A stretch of DNA of 64,000 nt, from the NCBI RefSeq assembly GCF_023953965.1, contig NZ_JAMLIX010000001.1, positions 2,542,501-2,606,500 on the forward strand. The letters run 5' to 3'. Shown one piece after another: positions 1 to 8,261 of this stretch. The DNA is from Bosea sp. (in: a-proteobacteria). GTDB lineage: Bacteria; Pseudomonadota; Alphaproteobacteria; Rhizobiales; Beijerinckiaceae. The notes beneath the pieces are model-generated. The model saw only the letters and a program-made list of their open reading frames with translations. It had not been told where the DNA came from and did not search any database. Position 1 is the stretch's first letter, and each line of letters starts with the position of its first letter. The position numbers and the translations under genes are program-made.

Positions 1-322
1 GCTGCACCACCCGAACGCCCATATCCGCGAAGAGCTCGGGAAAGCGGATGCGGCCCTCGAACAGGTTGCTGTTCTGGTAACCGAGCAGGATGCCGAGCTT
101 GCCGTCGCGCTCGCATCGGCGGATGTCCTCGGCCCGTCGGACGATGCGGATGAGATCGGCATTGTCGCGCTCCATGTCGCGCCAGCGGCCGAGCGAATCC
201 ATCGATTCGAGCGTGCCTTCCCAGAAGCCGAGGGTCGGTGTGACGCAGGTGTAACGGCCCTTCAGAAGGCGCTCGAACACGTCGCGGGAAAATTCTCCGC
301 ACTGCAAGGCATCGATCAGCAT
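1..322 (-). CDS. Peptidase M19 (membrane dipeptidase) family protein, N-terminal part
   Basis: The first 107 codons are present and the gene leaves the window at the left edge. The ATG at 322 is preceded by GGAGGG four bases upstream, so the start is well supported. The protein (starts MLIDALQCGEFSRDVF; later LGRWRDMERDNADLI, GILLGYQNSNLFEG, FPELFADMGVRVVQ) matches the N-terminal part of renal-dipeptidase-like M19 enzymes, which are zinc-dependent dipeptidases or amidohydrolases with a TIM-barrel fold. The usual H-x-D zinc motif near the N terminus is replaced by IDALQ, as in a divergent bacterial clade, so dipeptidase activity is uncertain. It lies 91 bp downstream of the ABC ATPase on the same strand and could process the imported substrate. 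Confidence 0.75.
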   Translation of the reverse strand, partial: MLIDALQCGEFSRDVFERLLKGRYTCVTPTLGFWEGTLESMDSLGRWRDMERDNADLIRIVRRAEDIRRCERDGKLGILLGYQNSNLFEGRIRFPELFADMGVRVVQ

Positions 323-413
323 GGTGTCCCTCCGGGGATGAGTTCATGGGTGACGGGCGGGGAACCCATCGGGTGAAGCGGGCTTGCGGGCCTGCCCGGA
401 GCGGAACGATCGC

Positions 414-1490
414 TCAGGGATGGGCCGGGACGATCCGGCCCGCCTCGGGACGGAAGCCGATGCGGATGGTGCTGCCCACGGCCGGCACCTGGCTTTCGCC
501 CCGGACGCGCAGCCGCAAGGCCTGGCCGGCGAGCCCGGCCATGATCAGCAGGCTGTCGCCGTAGTTGACCGTCGAGCGGACCGTGGCGTCGAAGCTGTTG
601 AACTCGTCCTTTTGTCCGGGCTCGATCAGTTGCAACTGTTCGGGGCGGACGAGCAATTCGATGCGGGACGCGATGACGCGCGCCCGCTCCGCCGGCGTGA
701 TCCTGACCGTGCCGATCGTATCGGCCGAAAAGGTGCCGTCGGCGGCGAGCCCGCCGGTGAAGAAGTTTGAATCACCCAGGAACTCGCCGACGAATTTGGT
801 CGAGGGATAGCGGTAGATCTCCAGCGGATCGGCGAGATGCTCGATGCGGCCCTTGTTGAACACCGCGACGCGGTCCGACATCGACATCGCCTCGGTCTGG
901 TCGTGCGTGACGTAGATCATCGTCACGCCCAACTCCTGGTGGATACGCTTGATCTCGAACTGCATGTGCTCGCGCAGGTTCTTGTCCAGCGCGCCCAGCG
1001 GCTCGTCCAGCAGCAGCACGTCGGGATCGAAGACGAGCCCGCGCGCCAGGGCCACGCGCTGCTGCTGCCCGCCCGAGAGCTCGCGCGGCAAGCGATGGGC
1101 GAAGCTCGACAGGCCGACCATGTCGAGCGTCCGCTTCACGCGCTCGGCGATCTCCGCCGGCGGGCGTTTGCGCATCTTGAGCGGGAAGCCGACATTGGCG
1201 ATGACGTTCAGGTGCGGGAACAGCGCATAGTTCTGGAAGACCATCCCGATATTGCGCCGCCACGGCTTCGTCCGGGTCAGGTCGTTGCCGGCCAGCATGA
1301 TGCCGCCATGGCTCGGCTCCTCGAAGCCGGCGATCATCATCAGCGTGGTGGTCTTGCCCGAGCCGGACGGTCCGAGAAACGAGATGAACTCGCCCTTGCG
1401 GATGTCGATCGAAACGTCCTCGACAGCATTCGTCAGCCCGTCATAAGATTTGTAGATGTTGTCGAGCGTCAAATACGAGGTGCGCGTCAT
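414..1490 (-). CDS. ABC transporter ATP-binding protein (PotA/spermidine-putrescine type)
   Basis: A 358-residue ATPase for a periplasmic-binding-protein-dependent importer. Visible motifs in order: Walker A GPSGSGKTT (about residues 40-48), Q-loop VFQNYALFPH, signature LSGGQQQR, Walker B VLLLDEP, and H-loop VTHDQTEAM. About 110 C-terminal residues form a TOBE-like regulatory domain, as in PotA, FbpC and MalK. The start at 1490 overlaps the stop of the upstream permease by four bases (ATGA), showing translational coupling. It is the last transporter gene of the operon at 414-4400. The family suggests import of a polyamine, opine or a related small cation; the substrate cannot be read from the sequence. 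Confidence 0.93.
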   Translation of the reverse strand: MTRTSYLTLDNIYKSYDGLTNAVEDVSIDIRKGEFISFLGPSGSGKTTTLMMIAGFEEPSHGGIMLAGNDLTRTKPWRRNIGMVFQNYALFPHLNVIANVGFPLKMRKRPPAEIAERVKRTLDMVGLSSFAHRLPRELSGGQQQRVALARGLVFDPDVLLLDEPLGALDKNLREHMQFEIKRIHQELGVTMIYVTHDQTEAMSMSDRVAVFNKGRIEHLADPLEIYRYPSTKFVGEFLGDSNFFTGGLAADGTFSADTIGTVRITPAERARVIASRIELLVRPEQLQLIEPGQKDEFNSFDATVRSTVNYGDSLLIMAGLAGQALRLRVRGESQVPAVGSTIRIGFRPEAGRIVPAHP

Positions 1491-2446
1491 GCCGTATCTC
1501 CTGGCTGGGCGAGGCGGCGGAAAACAAAGGCGGCAGGCTGCTGCGCCTCGGCTTGCACCTGCTGGCGCCGCAGCTTGCGCTTCCTGCGTTCGGAGAACAC
1601 GGTCGAGACCACGACGCTGACGGCGACGGCCATGGTCAGCAGCGCCGAAACCACGGCGATGACCGGATCGCTGTCGATCTGGATGCTCTCGAACATGGTC
1701 TTGGGCAGGGTCGAGGCATCGCGGCCGCCGATGAAGATCGAGACCACCGCCTCGTTGAACGAGGCCAGGAAGGCGAACAGCGCGGCGACCAGGATCGTCG
1801 GGCGCAGCACCGGCGCCGAGACGTAGAAGAAGGTCCGCAGCGGCCCGGCGCCGGAGATCATCGCCGCGCGGATCAGGTTGCGATCGAAGCCCTTGATGCC
1901 GGCGCAGACCACCAGGAAGGTGACGGGGATCGCCAGCGCGGTATGGGCCAGCACCATCCCGAGCGGGGTTCCGACCAGCCCGAGCGGGCCGAAATAGCCA
2001 TAATATCCCAGCGCCGAGACGACATGCGGCACCATCAGCGGCAGCATGATAACGAGGTTGAGCAGCGCCCTGCCGCGGAACCGGTAGTTCATGTAGCCAA
2101 AGCCCGCCGGCAGCACCAGCGCCAGGGTCAGCACCGCCGTGGCGAGGGCGACATAGAGGCTGACGAAGGTCGCCGAGGTCCATTTGAAGCTGCTGAAATA
2201 GACCCGGTAATAGTGCAGCGAGTAGCCCGGGGGCGGAAACTTGAAGGAGGTCGCCGACGAGAACGACATGATCATCACGATGATCAGCGGCACGATCAGG
2301 AACAGGCAGGCCAGGACCGCCGCGACGAGAGGAAGCCGGCCCATCGTTTTTTCGAGCCGTTCGGAGAAGCGCGGTTCCATGCGAACGTCTTCTCTCCGGG
2401 CCTCCGGCGCGGCCTTCCGGGTGCTGGTGGCAACGGCTACTTCCAC
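1487..2446 (-). CDS. ABC transporter permease (PotC-like, inner membrane)
   Basis: A 319-residue BPD_transp_1 permease. It begins with a polar cytoplasmic stretch of about 35 residues, followed by a hydrophobic helix (VAAVLACLFLIVPLIIVMI) and five further membrane segments. The EAA-type loop that contacts the ATPase lies about 60 residues before the end (LIRAAMISGAGPLRTFF). The start overlaps the stop of the partner permease by 10 bp and the stop overlaps the ATPase start by 4 bp. It pairs with the gene at 2437-3303 to form the heterodimeric channel of the importer. The C-terminal tail is unusually basic (ERRKRKLRRQQ). Confidence 0.92.
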   Translation of the reverse strand: MEVAVATSTRKAAPEARREDVRMEPRFSERLEKTMGRLPLVAAVLACLFLIVPLIIVMIMSFSSATSFKFPPPGYSLHYYRVYFSSFKWTSATFVSLYVALATAVLTLALVLPAGFGYMNYRFRGRALLNLVIMLPLMVPHVVSALGYYGYFGPLGLVGTPLGMVLAHTALAIPVTFLVVCAGIKGFDRNLIRAAMISGAGPLRTFFYVSAPVLRPTILVAALFAFLASFNEAVVSIFIGGRDASTLPKTMFESIQIDSDPVIAVVSALLTMAVAVSVVVSTVFSERRKRKLRRQQVQAEAQQPAAFVFRRLAQPGDTA

Positions 2447-3303
2447 AGCGTGTCCAGTCCGAAGAAGTGGTTGTAGAGCGAGTAGATCAACGCCGTAGCA
2501 GCCAGCAGGACGACCGAAAGCGCGGCGGCGAAGCCCCAGTTCAGCAGCTGGTCGATCTGCTGGTGGATGAGCTGCGAGATCATCATGTCGCTGGATCCGC
2601 CGAGCAGAATCGGGGTGACGTAGAAGCCGAGGCAGACGGTGAAGACCACGATCGACCCGCTGACGATGCCGGGCAGGCTCAGCGGCAGGTAGACGTTGGT
2701 GAACGCGACCCAGGGTGTCGCCCCCAGGCTGTGGGCCGCCCGGATATGGGACGGATCGATCCGCTTCATCACGCTGTAGAGCGCCAGGACCATATAGGGC
2801 AGCAGGATGTGGACCAGCCCCATGGTCGAGCTGAACGAGGTGAACAGGAGCTTCGGCATCGGCCCGAGCCCCAGCGTGCCGTAGAGCGCCGCCACCGGCC
2901 CGCTATTGCCGAGAATGACCAGCCAGGCATAGGTGCGCACCAGGAAGCTGGTCCAGAACGACATGGCGACGATGCCCAGCATCACCACCGCCACGGCATC
3001 GCTGCGCCGGGAGACGACATAGGCGATCGGATAGCCCAGGACGAGACATGTCAGCGTCACCGTCAGCGCGGTGCGGAAGGTGTTCCACATCACCATCAGA
3101 TAGGCCGGCACATCGACGATGCGCCGGAAATGGCCGAGCGAGACCGTGGGTTCGGTTATGCTCAGGCCGAAGACGAACCCGAGCGGAAGCAGGAAGGCGA
3201 GCAGCAGGAAGACGGCGATCGGCGCCACCAGGCCATAGCCGGCCAGATTGCGCCGCCATGCCGGCTTGCCGTAGGCTCGCCGCATCATCGTTCCTGACGA
3301 CAT
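2437..3303 (-). CDS. ABC transporter permease (PotB-like, inner membrane)
   Basis: A 288-residue permease of the PotB type. The N terminus (MSSGTMMRRAYGKPAWRR) leads into the first helix (GLVAPIAVFLLLAFLLPLGF). The EAA-type motif reads IRAAHSLGATPWVAF. I chose ATG 3303 because an AGGAG lies 9 bases upstream; an ATG six bases further upstream (3309) is also possible but would leave a gap of only 3 bases. It forms a dimer with the gene at 1487-2446. It sits 43 bp behind the binding-protein gene, so the LysR, binding protein, permeases and ATPase form one operon. Confidence 0.92.
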   Translation of the reverse strand: MSSGTMMRRAYGKPAWRRNLAGYGLVAPIAVFLLLAFLLPLGFVFGLSITEPTVSLGHFRRIVDVPAYLMVMWNTFRTALTVTLTCLVLGYPIAYVVSRRSDAVAVVMLGIVAMSFWTSFLVRTYAWLVILGNSGPVAALYGTLGLGPMPKLLFTSFSSTMGLVHILLPYMVLALYSVMKRIDPSHIRAAHSLGATPWVAFTNVYLPLSLPGIVSGSIVVFTVCLGFYVTPILLGGSSDMMISQLIHQQIDQLLNWGFAAALSVVLLAATALIYSLYNHFFGLDTLWK

Positions 3304-3346
3304 CGTCATCCTCTCCTTCAGACGGGCGCGTGGAGCCGGCCAAGGA

Positions 3347-4330
3347 TTATTTGACCAGCCATTGCAGGAAGCGCTCCTCGATCTCGCTGGAGTGTTCGGC
3401 TTCCCAGGCCGCGTCGATGACCGCTGCCCGGGAGGCATTGTCCGGATGCGTGGGCATGTCGCGCGCGACACTCGCCGGAATATGGTCGAAGGCCGCGACG
3501 TTCGCGGGGCCGTAGCCGACGCCTTGCGCGAATTCCGCCTGGCGATCGGCCTCCAGGCAGAGCTGGATGTAGCGGAAGGCGTTTTCGCGATTGGGCGCGC
3601 CCTTGACCACGCCGAGGATGGTGCGGACCGGCATCGCCTCGTCCCACGAGACCTCGACCGGGACGTTTTGCCGTTTCAGCGCCGTCGCGCCGGAATTCCA
3701 GATTGGCTGAATGTCGACCTCGCCGTCGCGGATCAGTTGCTGGGCCTGCGCGGATTGACGCCACCAGACCTTTACATGCGGCTTGATCTCGGAAAGCTTG
3801 GCGAGCCCGCGGTTGATGTCCATCGGATAGAGCTTGTCGCGCGGCACGCCGTCGGCCAGCAGGGCCTGGCGGATGCAGGTGCGGCCGTCCTGATACAGGG
3901 CGCGTGCGCCGGGAAAGCGCTTCACGTCCCAGAAATCGGCCCAGGTCCGCGGCGCATTGTCCCGGAACTTGTCGGTGCGGTAGCAGAGGTTGGTGCTGAG
4001 CACGCAAACCGCGACGCCGTCATGCGTGATCGCGTCCTGCGGCAGGCGGGTGCGGTCGATGATCGACCAGTCGAGCGGCTCGACCAGCTTGTCGGTGGCA
4101 GCGCGGATCCAGGCCGGCTCGTTGATCGCGGTGATGTCCCATTCGTAGCGGCCGGACTGCGCCTGCGCCTTCAGAGCGGCGAAGGAAACCGGCGAGACCG
4201 TACGGATGGTGACGCCCGTGCGCGCGGTGAAGGGGGTGAAGAAGGCGCGCTGCTCGGTCTCGGTCCAGGGGCCGCCCCAGGTGTTGACGTAGAGAAGTTT
4301 GCTCGCCTGGCCGAAGGCGTGCCCTGTCAT
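3347..4330 (-). CDS. ABC transporter extracellular substrate-binding protein (PotD-like)
   Basis: Periplasmic solute-binding protein of the PotD/extracellular type 1 family, 327 residues from the first ATG. Typical features are LLYVNTWGGPWTETEQRAFF near the start and WDITAINEPAWI around residue 65. An export leader is encoded in frame just upstream of the ATG: residues reading KLSRRSVLKSLTATATGLAL have a twin-arginine-like pattern with a hydrophobic core. No ATG, GTG or TTG occurs in that frame between the leader and the LysR stop at 4428, so the true start is unclear. A one-base error, a real frameshift or a rare start codon could explain it. The gene supplies substrate specificity for the adjacent permeases and ATPase. 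Confidence 0.85.
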   Translation of the reverse strand: MTGHAFGQASKLLYVNTWGGPWTETEQRAFFTPFTARTGVTIRTVSPVSFAALKAQAQSGRYEWDITAINEPAWIRAATDKLVEPLDWSIIDRTRLPQDAITHDGVAVCVLSTNLCYRTDKFRDNAPRTWADFWDVKRFPGARALYQDGRTCIRQALLADGVPRDKLYPMDINRGLAKLSEIKPHVKVWWRQSAQAQQLIRDGEVDIQPIWNSGATALKRQNVPVEVSWDEAMPVRTILGVVKGAPNRENAFRYIQLCLEADRQAEFAQGVGYGPANVAAFDHIPASVARDMPTHPDNASRAAVIDAAWEAEHSSEIEERFLQWLVK

Positions 4331-4427
4331 GGCGGCCGGCAGCGCCAGGCCGGTCGCGGTGGCGGTCAGGCTTTTCAGGACGGAGCGGCGGCTAAGCTTG
4401 TCTGCGTAGGTCCTCTCTTTCTCCCCA

Positions 4428-5360
4428 TTATGTTTTCTCGGCGTAGGCGGTGCTTTCCTTGATATGCCGGTCGATCAGATCGACCACGATCTGGGTCACG
4501 GCGGAGCGGGGCGCATCCCGCCGCTCGGCCATGAAAACCTCGCGGCCGGAGACGGCGCCCCCGGGCAGCTCCGCGATCTCGCGATAGATCAGGTTTCCGC
4601 CGCGCTCCTGATGCGCGATGATCCAGGGAACGACCGTCAGGCCCAGCCCCACGGCGACCATGCCCTTGAGCGCCTCCCAGTTCGACGCCTCGTAATGCGA
4701 ACGCTCCATCAGCTCGGCCAGTTGCGGCGTCATATCGATGACGTTGCGCATGCCGCCGCCGGAATTCCAGGCGACGAAGCTCTGCCGACGCAGCAGCTCC
4801 CAATCCATGGGAGAGCCATCCTGCATCACCGGATCGTCGCGCCGGCCGATCACGACCAGCCGGTCGCTCAGCAGCTTTCGCGAGGTGAACAGCTTCGGGG
4901 TGGGCATCGCGCTGATGATGCCGAGATGCGCATCGCCCAGCGTGACCCTTTCGAGCATATCGCGCGTCAACCCGGAGACGAGGCGCAGCTTGATGTCCGG
5001 GTGGGTCTGCGACAATTCCTTCAGCAGCTTCGGAAAGATCAGCGGAATGATCGACGTCACCGAGATCGCGATCGAGACGCGGTTTCCGCGGTCCTTGATG
5101 TCGCGCCAGGCGTTCTTGATCACCAGATCGAAGTTCCTGACGAGCCCTTCTGCGATCGGGACGAAATGCGCGCCCTCGTTGGTCAGGCTGACATGACGGG
5201 TGGTGCGCGTGAACAAGGCCGTGCCCAGCTTCCTTTCGAGATCCTTCAGCAGGGCGGAGAGCGACGGCTGCGACATGCCAAGATTGGTCGAGGCGATGCG
5301 GAAGTTCCGCACGTTCGCGATCTCCAGGAATGCCTTCAGCTGCCGGATCGTCACGTCCAT
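4428..5360 (-). CDS. LysR-family transcriptional regulator
   Basis: A 310-residue LysR regulator. The N-terminal winged helix-turn-helix (about residues 3-60) begins MDVTIRQLKAFLEIANVRNF, with the recognition part SQPSLSALLKDLERKLG and TRTTRHVSLT. Residues from about 90 form the periplasmic-binding-like co-inducer domain. It is co-directional with and immediately upstream of the transporter genes, with fewer than 100 bases to the first ATG of the binding protein. It therefore probably controls uptake in response to the transported compound. The usual divergent arrangement of LysR regulators is absent, since the DUF35 gene behind it is on the same strand. Confidence 0.93.
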   Translation of the reverse strand: MDVTIRQLKAFLEIANVRNFRIASTNLGMSQPSLSALLKDLERKLGTALFTRTTRHVSLTNEGAHFVPIAEGLVRNFDLVIKNAWRDIKDRGNRVSIAISVTSIIPLIFPKLLKELSQTHPDIKLRLVSGLTRDMLERVTLGDAHLGIISAMPTPKLFTSRKLLSDRLVVIGRRDDPVMQDGSPMDWELLRRQSFVAWNSGGGMRNVIDMTPQLAELMERSHYEASNWEALKGMVAVGLGLTVVPWIIAHQERGGNLIYREIAELPGGAVSGREVFMAERRDAPRSAVTQIVVDLIDRHIKESTAYAEKT

Positions 5361-5368
5361 TGGCGATG

Positions 5369-5770
5369 TCAGCCTCCTGCTCGCGGGGCGGCTTCGAACA
5401 GCACCGCGTGCTCGATGCCGTTCAGGGGCTGGAAGCGGCAGGTCACCGCCATGCCGATCCGCAGGGCGGCGGGATCGTCGGCGAGCAGATGGCTCATCAT
5501 CGCGACGCCCTCCTCCAGCTCCACGATCGCGTGCGTGACCGGGGGCGTTTCGCGATGCATCGTGGCGAGACTATGCACGGTCCCGCGCCCGCTGGCGGCG
5601 CGCCATTCCCAGTGCAGATCGCCGCAATGCGGGCATTCACCGCGCGGCAGCCAGTGAAAGCGCCGGCACGTCCCGCAATAGGGCAGCACCAGTCGGCCCT
5701 CCGCGGCCGCCTTCCGGAAAGGGGCGTTTTCCGGTGCCCTGTCCGCCGGATTCCGGCTCCTGCCGCTCAT
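5369..5770 (-). CDS. Zn-ribbon/OB-fold (DUF35) protein, thiolase partner
   Basis: A 133-residue protein with an N-terminal rubredoxin-like zinc ribbon (LPYCGTCRRFHWLPRGECPH, then CGD; Cys pairs near residues 32-35 and 46-49) and a C-terminal OB fold (ASGRGTVHSLATMHRETPP). DUF35 proteins partner with thiolase-like (SCP2-thiolase) enzymes and bind acyl-CoA. Here the gene lies directly downstream of the truncated thiolase, with a gap of only 3 bases to its stop, consistent with a two-subunit acyl-CoA thiolase. The thiolase partner is broken, so the protein may now lack its usual role. It runs into the LysR gene with an 8-bp gap. Confidence 0.88.
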   Translation of the reverse strand: MSGRSRNPADRAPENAPFRKAAAEGRLVLPYCGTCRRFHWLPRGECPHCGDLHWEWRAASGRGTVHSLATMHRETPPVTHAIVELEEGVAMMSHLLADDPAALRIGMAVTCRFQPLNGIEHAVLFEAAPRAGG

Positions 5771-5773
5771 GGC

Positions 5774-6195
5774 CTAGCCTCTTTCCAGCACGACGACGGC
5801 ACCAGAATGGCGCGAGCCCAGCATCCCGCCGATGCCGGTCGCGATGGCGATGTCGCAATCGGGCACCTGCAGCTCGGGGTGCGCCTCGCCGCGGATCTGG
5901 CGGACGGCCTCGATCAGCTTGATCATGCCGCCGCGGAACGCCGGGTGATTGCTGCACAACCCGCCGCCGTCGGTATTGACGGTGATGACCCCGCTCCCGG
6001 CCGCCAGCGCGCCCCCTTCCACGAAGCCGCCCCCCCGCCCCCTGGCGCAGAAGCCGAGCGCCTCGAGCTGCAGCAGGACGGTGATGGTGAAGCTGTCATA
6101 GATCGAGGCGTAGCGCACATCCTTCGCGGTGATGCCGGCTTCGTCGAACGCGGTCTTCCCGGCGGCGCGGACACCCGTCTCCAGCAGGTTGTGCC
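5774..6195 (-). pseudogene. Thiolase (acetyl-CoA acetyltransferase-like), C-terminal fragment
   Basis: About 140 codons of the C-terminal half of an SCP2/lipid-transfer-type thiolase, open upstream to about 6195. Recognisable parts are YASIYDSFTITVLLQLEAL, GFCARGRGGGFVEGG, the glycine-rich NTDGGGLCSNHP and DCDIAIATGIGGMLGSRH. Similarity stops abruptly at about 6195, where sequence associated with the serine recombinase begins, and the N-terminal two thirds are nowhere in this window. The simplest reading is that the recombinase element integrated into the thiolase gene. The missing part should then lie at the other end of the element, outside this window, unless it was lost. Confidence 0.8.
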
Positions 6196-6238
6196 CTATT
6201 CATTGACGTAGGCTCAGCGGCGGTTGAAAGTCGTGACC

Positions 6239-7912
6239 ATGCAGGCCACCGCGTATTCCTACATCCGATTTTCCCGACCCGAGCAGCTTCGTGGCGATAG
6301 CCTTCGTCGACAACTGAAGAATGCCCGCGACTGGGCGGAGAAACGCGGGGTCGTGCTCGACGACAGCCTGAGAGACCTTGGCATCAGCGCCTACCGCGGC
6401 CAAAACCGCACCGAGGGGGCTCTGGCCGGCTTCCTGGCACTCGTTGAGAGCGGAAGAGTGTCGAAGGGGTCGTTTTTGCTCGTCGAGAGCCTCGATCGCC
6501 TCAGCCGCGAAGCGGTTATCGATGTCCTTCCCCGCTTCCTCGCGCTGATCAAGAGCGGCATCGTCGTCGTCACGCTGATGGATGGACAGGAGTATTCCGC
6601 CAAGCGCCTCACCGAGGACACGAGCCCGCTATTCATCTCGCTCGTCATCATGACGCGCGCGCACGAAGAAAGCCGAACGAAAGCAAAGCGGCTTGCGGAG
6701 GCATGGACAAACAAGCGCGCCCAGGCGGCTGCCACGCGGGCGGTGGTGACGAGCCGCGTCCCGGCATGGTTGAAGGTCGTATCCGACAAGGACGGCAAGC
6801 GCATCGTCATTATCCCGGAGCGGGTTGAGATCATCCGGAGGATCTTCGCGAAGAGCATCGCCGGACAGGGGAAGTACGCGATTTGCCGCGATCTCAACCA
6901 GGAAAAGGTCCCGGCGTTCCGAGCCAAGAAGTGGCAGCCTTCCTACGTCTCGAAAGTCATCTCGAACCGCGCGGTGGTCGGCGAGCTACAGGCTTGGTCG
7001 TTCGGCCAGGACGGTAAGCGCCGGCCGATCGGCGATGCCGTTCCCGGCTACTATCCGGCCGTGGTGGACGAGCTGACGTGGCAGCGCGCGAACACGGCCA
7101 GGGAGAGGCGTTCATTCAGCGGTGGACGTCACGGAGATACCCGCGTGCCCATCCTGCGCGGGTTGGTTCGCTGCAAAGTGTGCGGCGCTCGGATGCTGCA
7201 CGTCAACAAAGGGCCGAGCCCGAGAGGCGGGCGGTATCTCTCCTGCTCGGACCGCAGGCGCGGGCTCGAATGCCTCAACGACCGAAACTGGGATCTGGAG
7301 AGCGTCGAGGAGCTTGCACTGAAGGCGATCGGCAGCGGTGAACTCGCGAAGGTGGTGGAGCCGGAACCGGTCGCTGAAGGTCCGACCGAGCAAGATCTGG
7401 AGGCCCAGATCGCTCGCGAGACGGCGGCTCGCAAGAACTTGCTGGATCTGGTCGAGGAGGAGGACGAGGAAGCGAAGGCCCGCTATCGCCAGCGCGGCGA
7501 ACGGATCAAGGAACTTCGCCAGCAAATCTCCGAACTGAGGCGTGATGATCGGCGGAGTGCTTCTGAGCCCACCTGGGCTCAGCGACAGGCGGCCTTCGCT
7601 GCCATCATGGCCGCATTGGACGAGACAGGCGAGGAGAGCCGCGAACTTCGCACGCGCCTCGCCGCGGAGGTCCGAGGCATCGTCGAGGTGGTGCATCTCG
7701 GTCTTCATTCGATCACGATGACGCGGCGCACCCCGAAGGTCCTTGGCGGCAGGAGGGCGCCGTCACGCTCGGTCGAGGTCTTCAATGACAGCCCGGACCA
7801 TATTCGGGAGATGGAGCTTCACGCGGAGGCGGTAGAAGAAAGGCGGGCTACCGAGAGCGCCATTCCCCAGCGTTGGAAGCCGAAATCACTCCCGAGGAAC
7901 TCCCGAAGTTAG
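6239..7912 (+). CDS. Large serine recombinase (site-specific integrase)
   Basis: A 557-residue large serine recombinase. The resolvase domain starts MQATAYSYIRFSRPEQ, with Arg10 and the nucleophile Ser12, followed by GDSLRRQLKNARDWA and SFLLVESLDRLSREA. A recombinase domain follows, then a zinc ribbon (GLVRCKVCGARMLHV, later YLSCSDRR and LECLND), then an acidic coiled coil (LVEEEDEEAKARYRQ). TTG 6224 and GTG 6233 are alternative starts; ATG 6239 best fits the catalytic domain spacing. The gene points away from the truncated thiolase, a typical place for an integrase at an element end. Integration and excision of the island are the likely job. Confidence 0.9.
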   Translation: MQATAYSYIRFSRPEQLRGDSLRRQLKNARDWAEKRGVVLDDSLRDLGISAYRGQNRTEGALAGFLALVESGRVSKGSFLLVESLDRLSREAVIDVLPRFLALIKSGIVVVTLMDGQEYSAKRLTEDTSPLFISLVIMTRAHEESRTKAKRLAEAWTNKRAQAAATRAVVTSRVPAWLKVVSDKDGKRIVIIPERVEIIRRIFAKSIAGQGKYAICRDLNQEKVPAFRAKKWQPSYVSKVISNRAVVGELQAWSFGQDGKRRPIGDAVPGYYPAVVDELTWQRANTARERRSFSGGRHGDTRVPILRGLVRCKVCGARMLHVNKGPSPRGGRYLSCSDRRRGLECLNDRNWDLESVEELALKAIGSGELAKVVEPEPVAEGPTEQDLEAQIARETAARKNLLDLVEEEDEEAKARYRQRGERIKELRQQISELRRDDRRSASEPTWAQRQAAFAAIMAALDETGEESRELRTRLAAEVRGIVEVVHLGLHSITMTRRTPKVLGGRRAPSRSVEVFNDSPDHIREMELHAEAVEERRATESAIPQRWKPKSLPRNSRS

Positions 7913-8261
7913 CGCGAAATCAGACCGAAAAAGGCCGTTTAAGACGCCACGAAACAGCATCAGTTGAGACCGCTCCGCAGGGGAAACGATCACTCCCCTT
8001 CCTAGTCGGAAGGAGGACGCGCCTTGGAAACGCCGTCGCTCCCGACGTCTTCCCGAGGGATGGGGCTCCCGTTCGCCAGCAATGCCCCTCGCCGACCGCC
8101 GCCGGCGATCCCGCGCGGCCCGACGCTTGAGGAAGACTCGCCGATTCGCGGCTCCGCGTCACGCGACTTCCCGCGCGCTTCCCGCCGTCGCCGGCGGCCT
8201 CCGCACCCGCCGCGCGGTAGCGGGCAACGGGTAGCGTTACCCGCTGGGGTAAGACCGGACC
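7913..8261. other. Intergenic, no gene seen; hairpin behind abi
   Basis: 349 bp between the convergent recombinase and Abi-like genes. No convincing coding frame on either strand. Near 8231-8246 a CGGGTA/TACCCG inverted repeat with a 4-base loop lies just past the stop of the minus-strand Abi gene. It may act as a terminator, but no T-run follows it. Confidence 0.5.
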
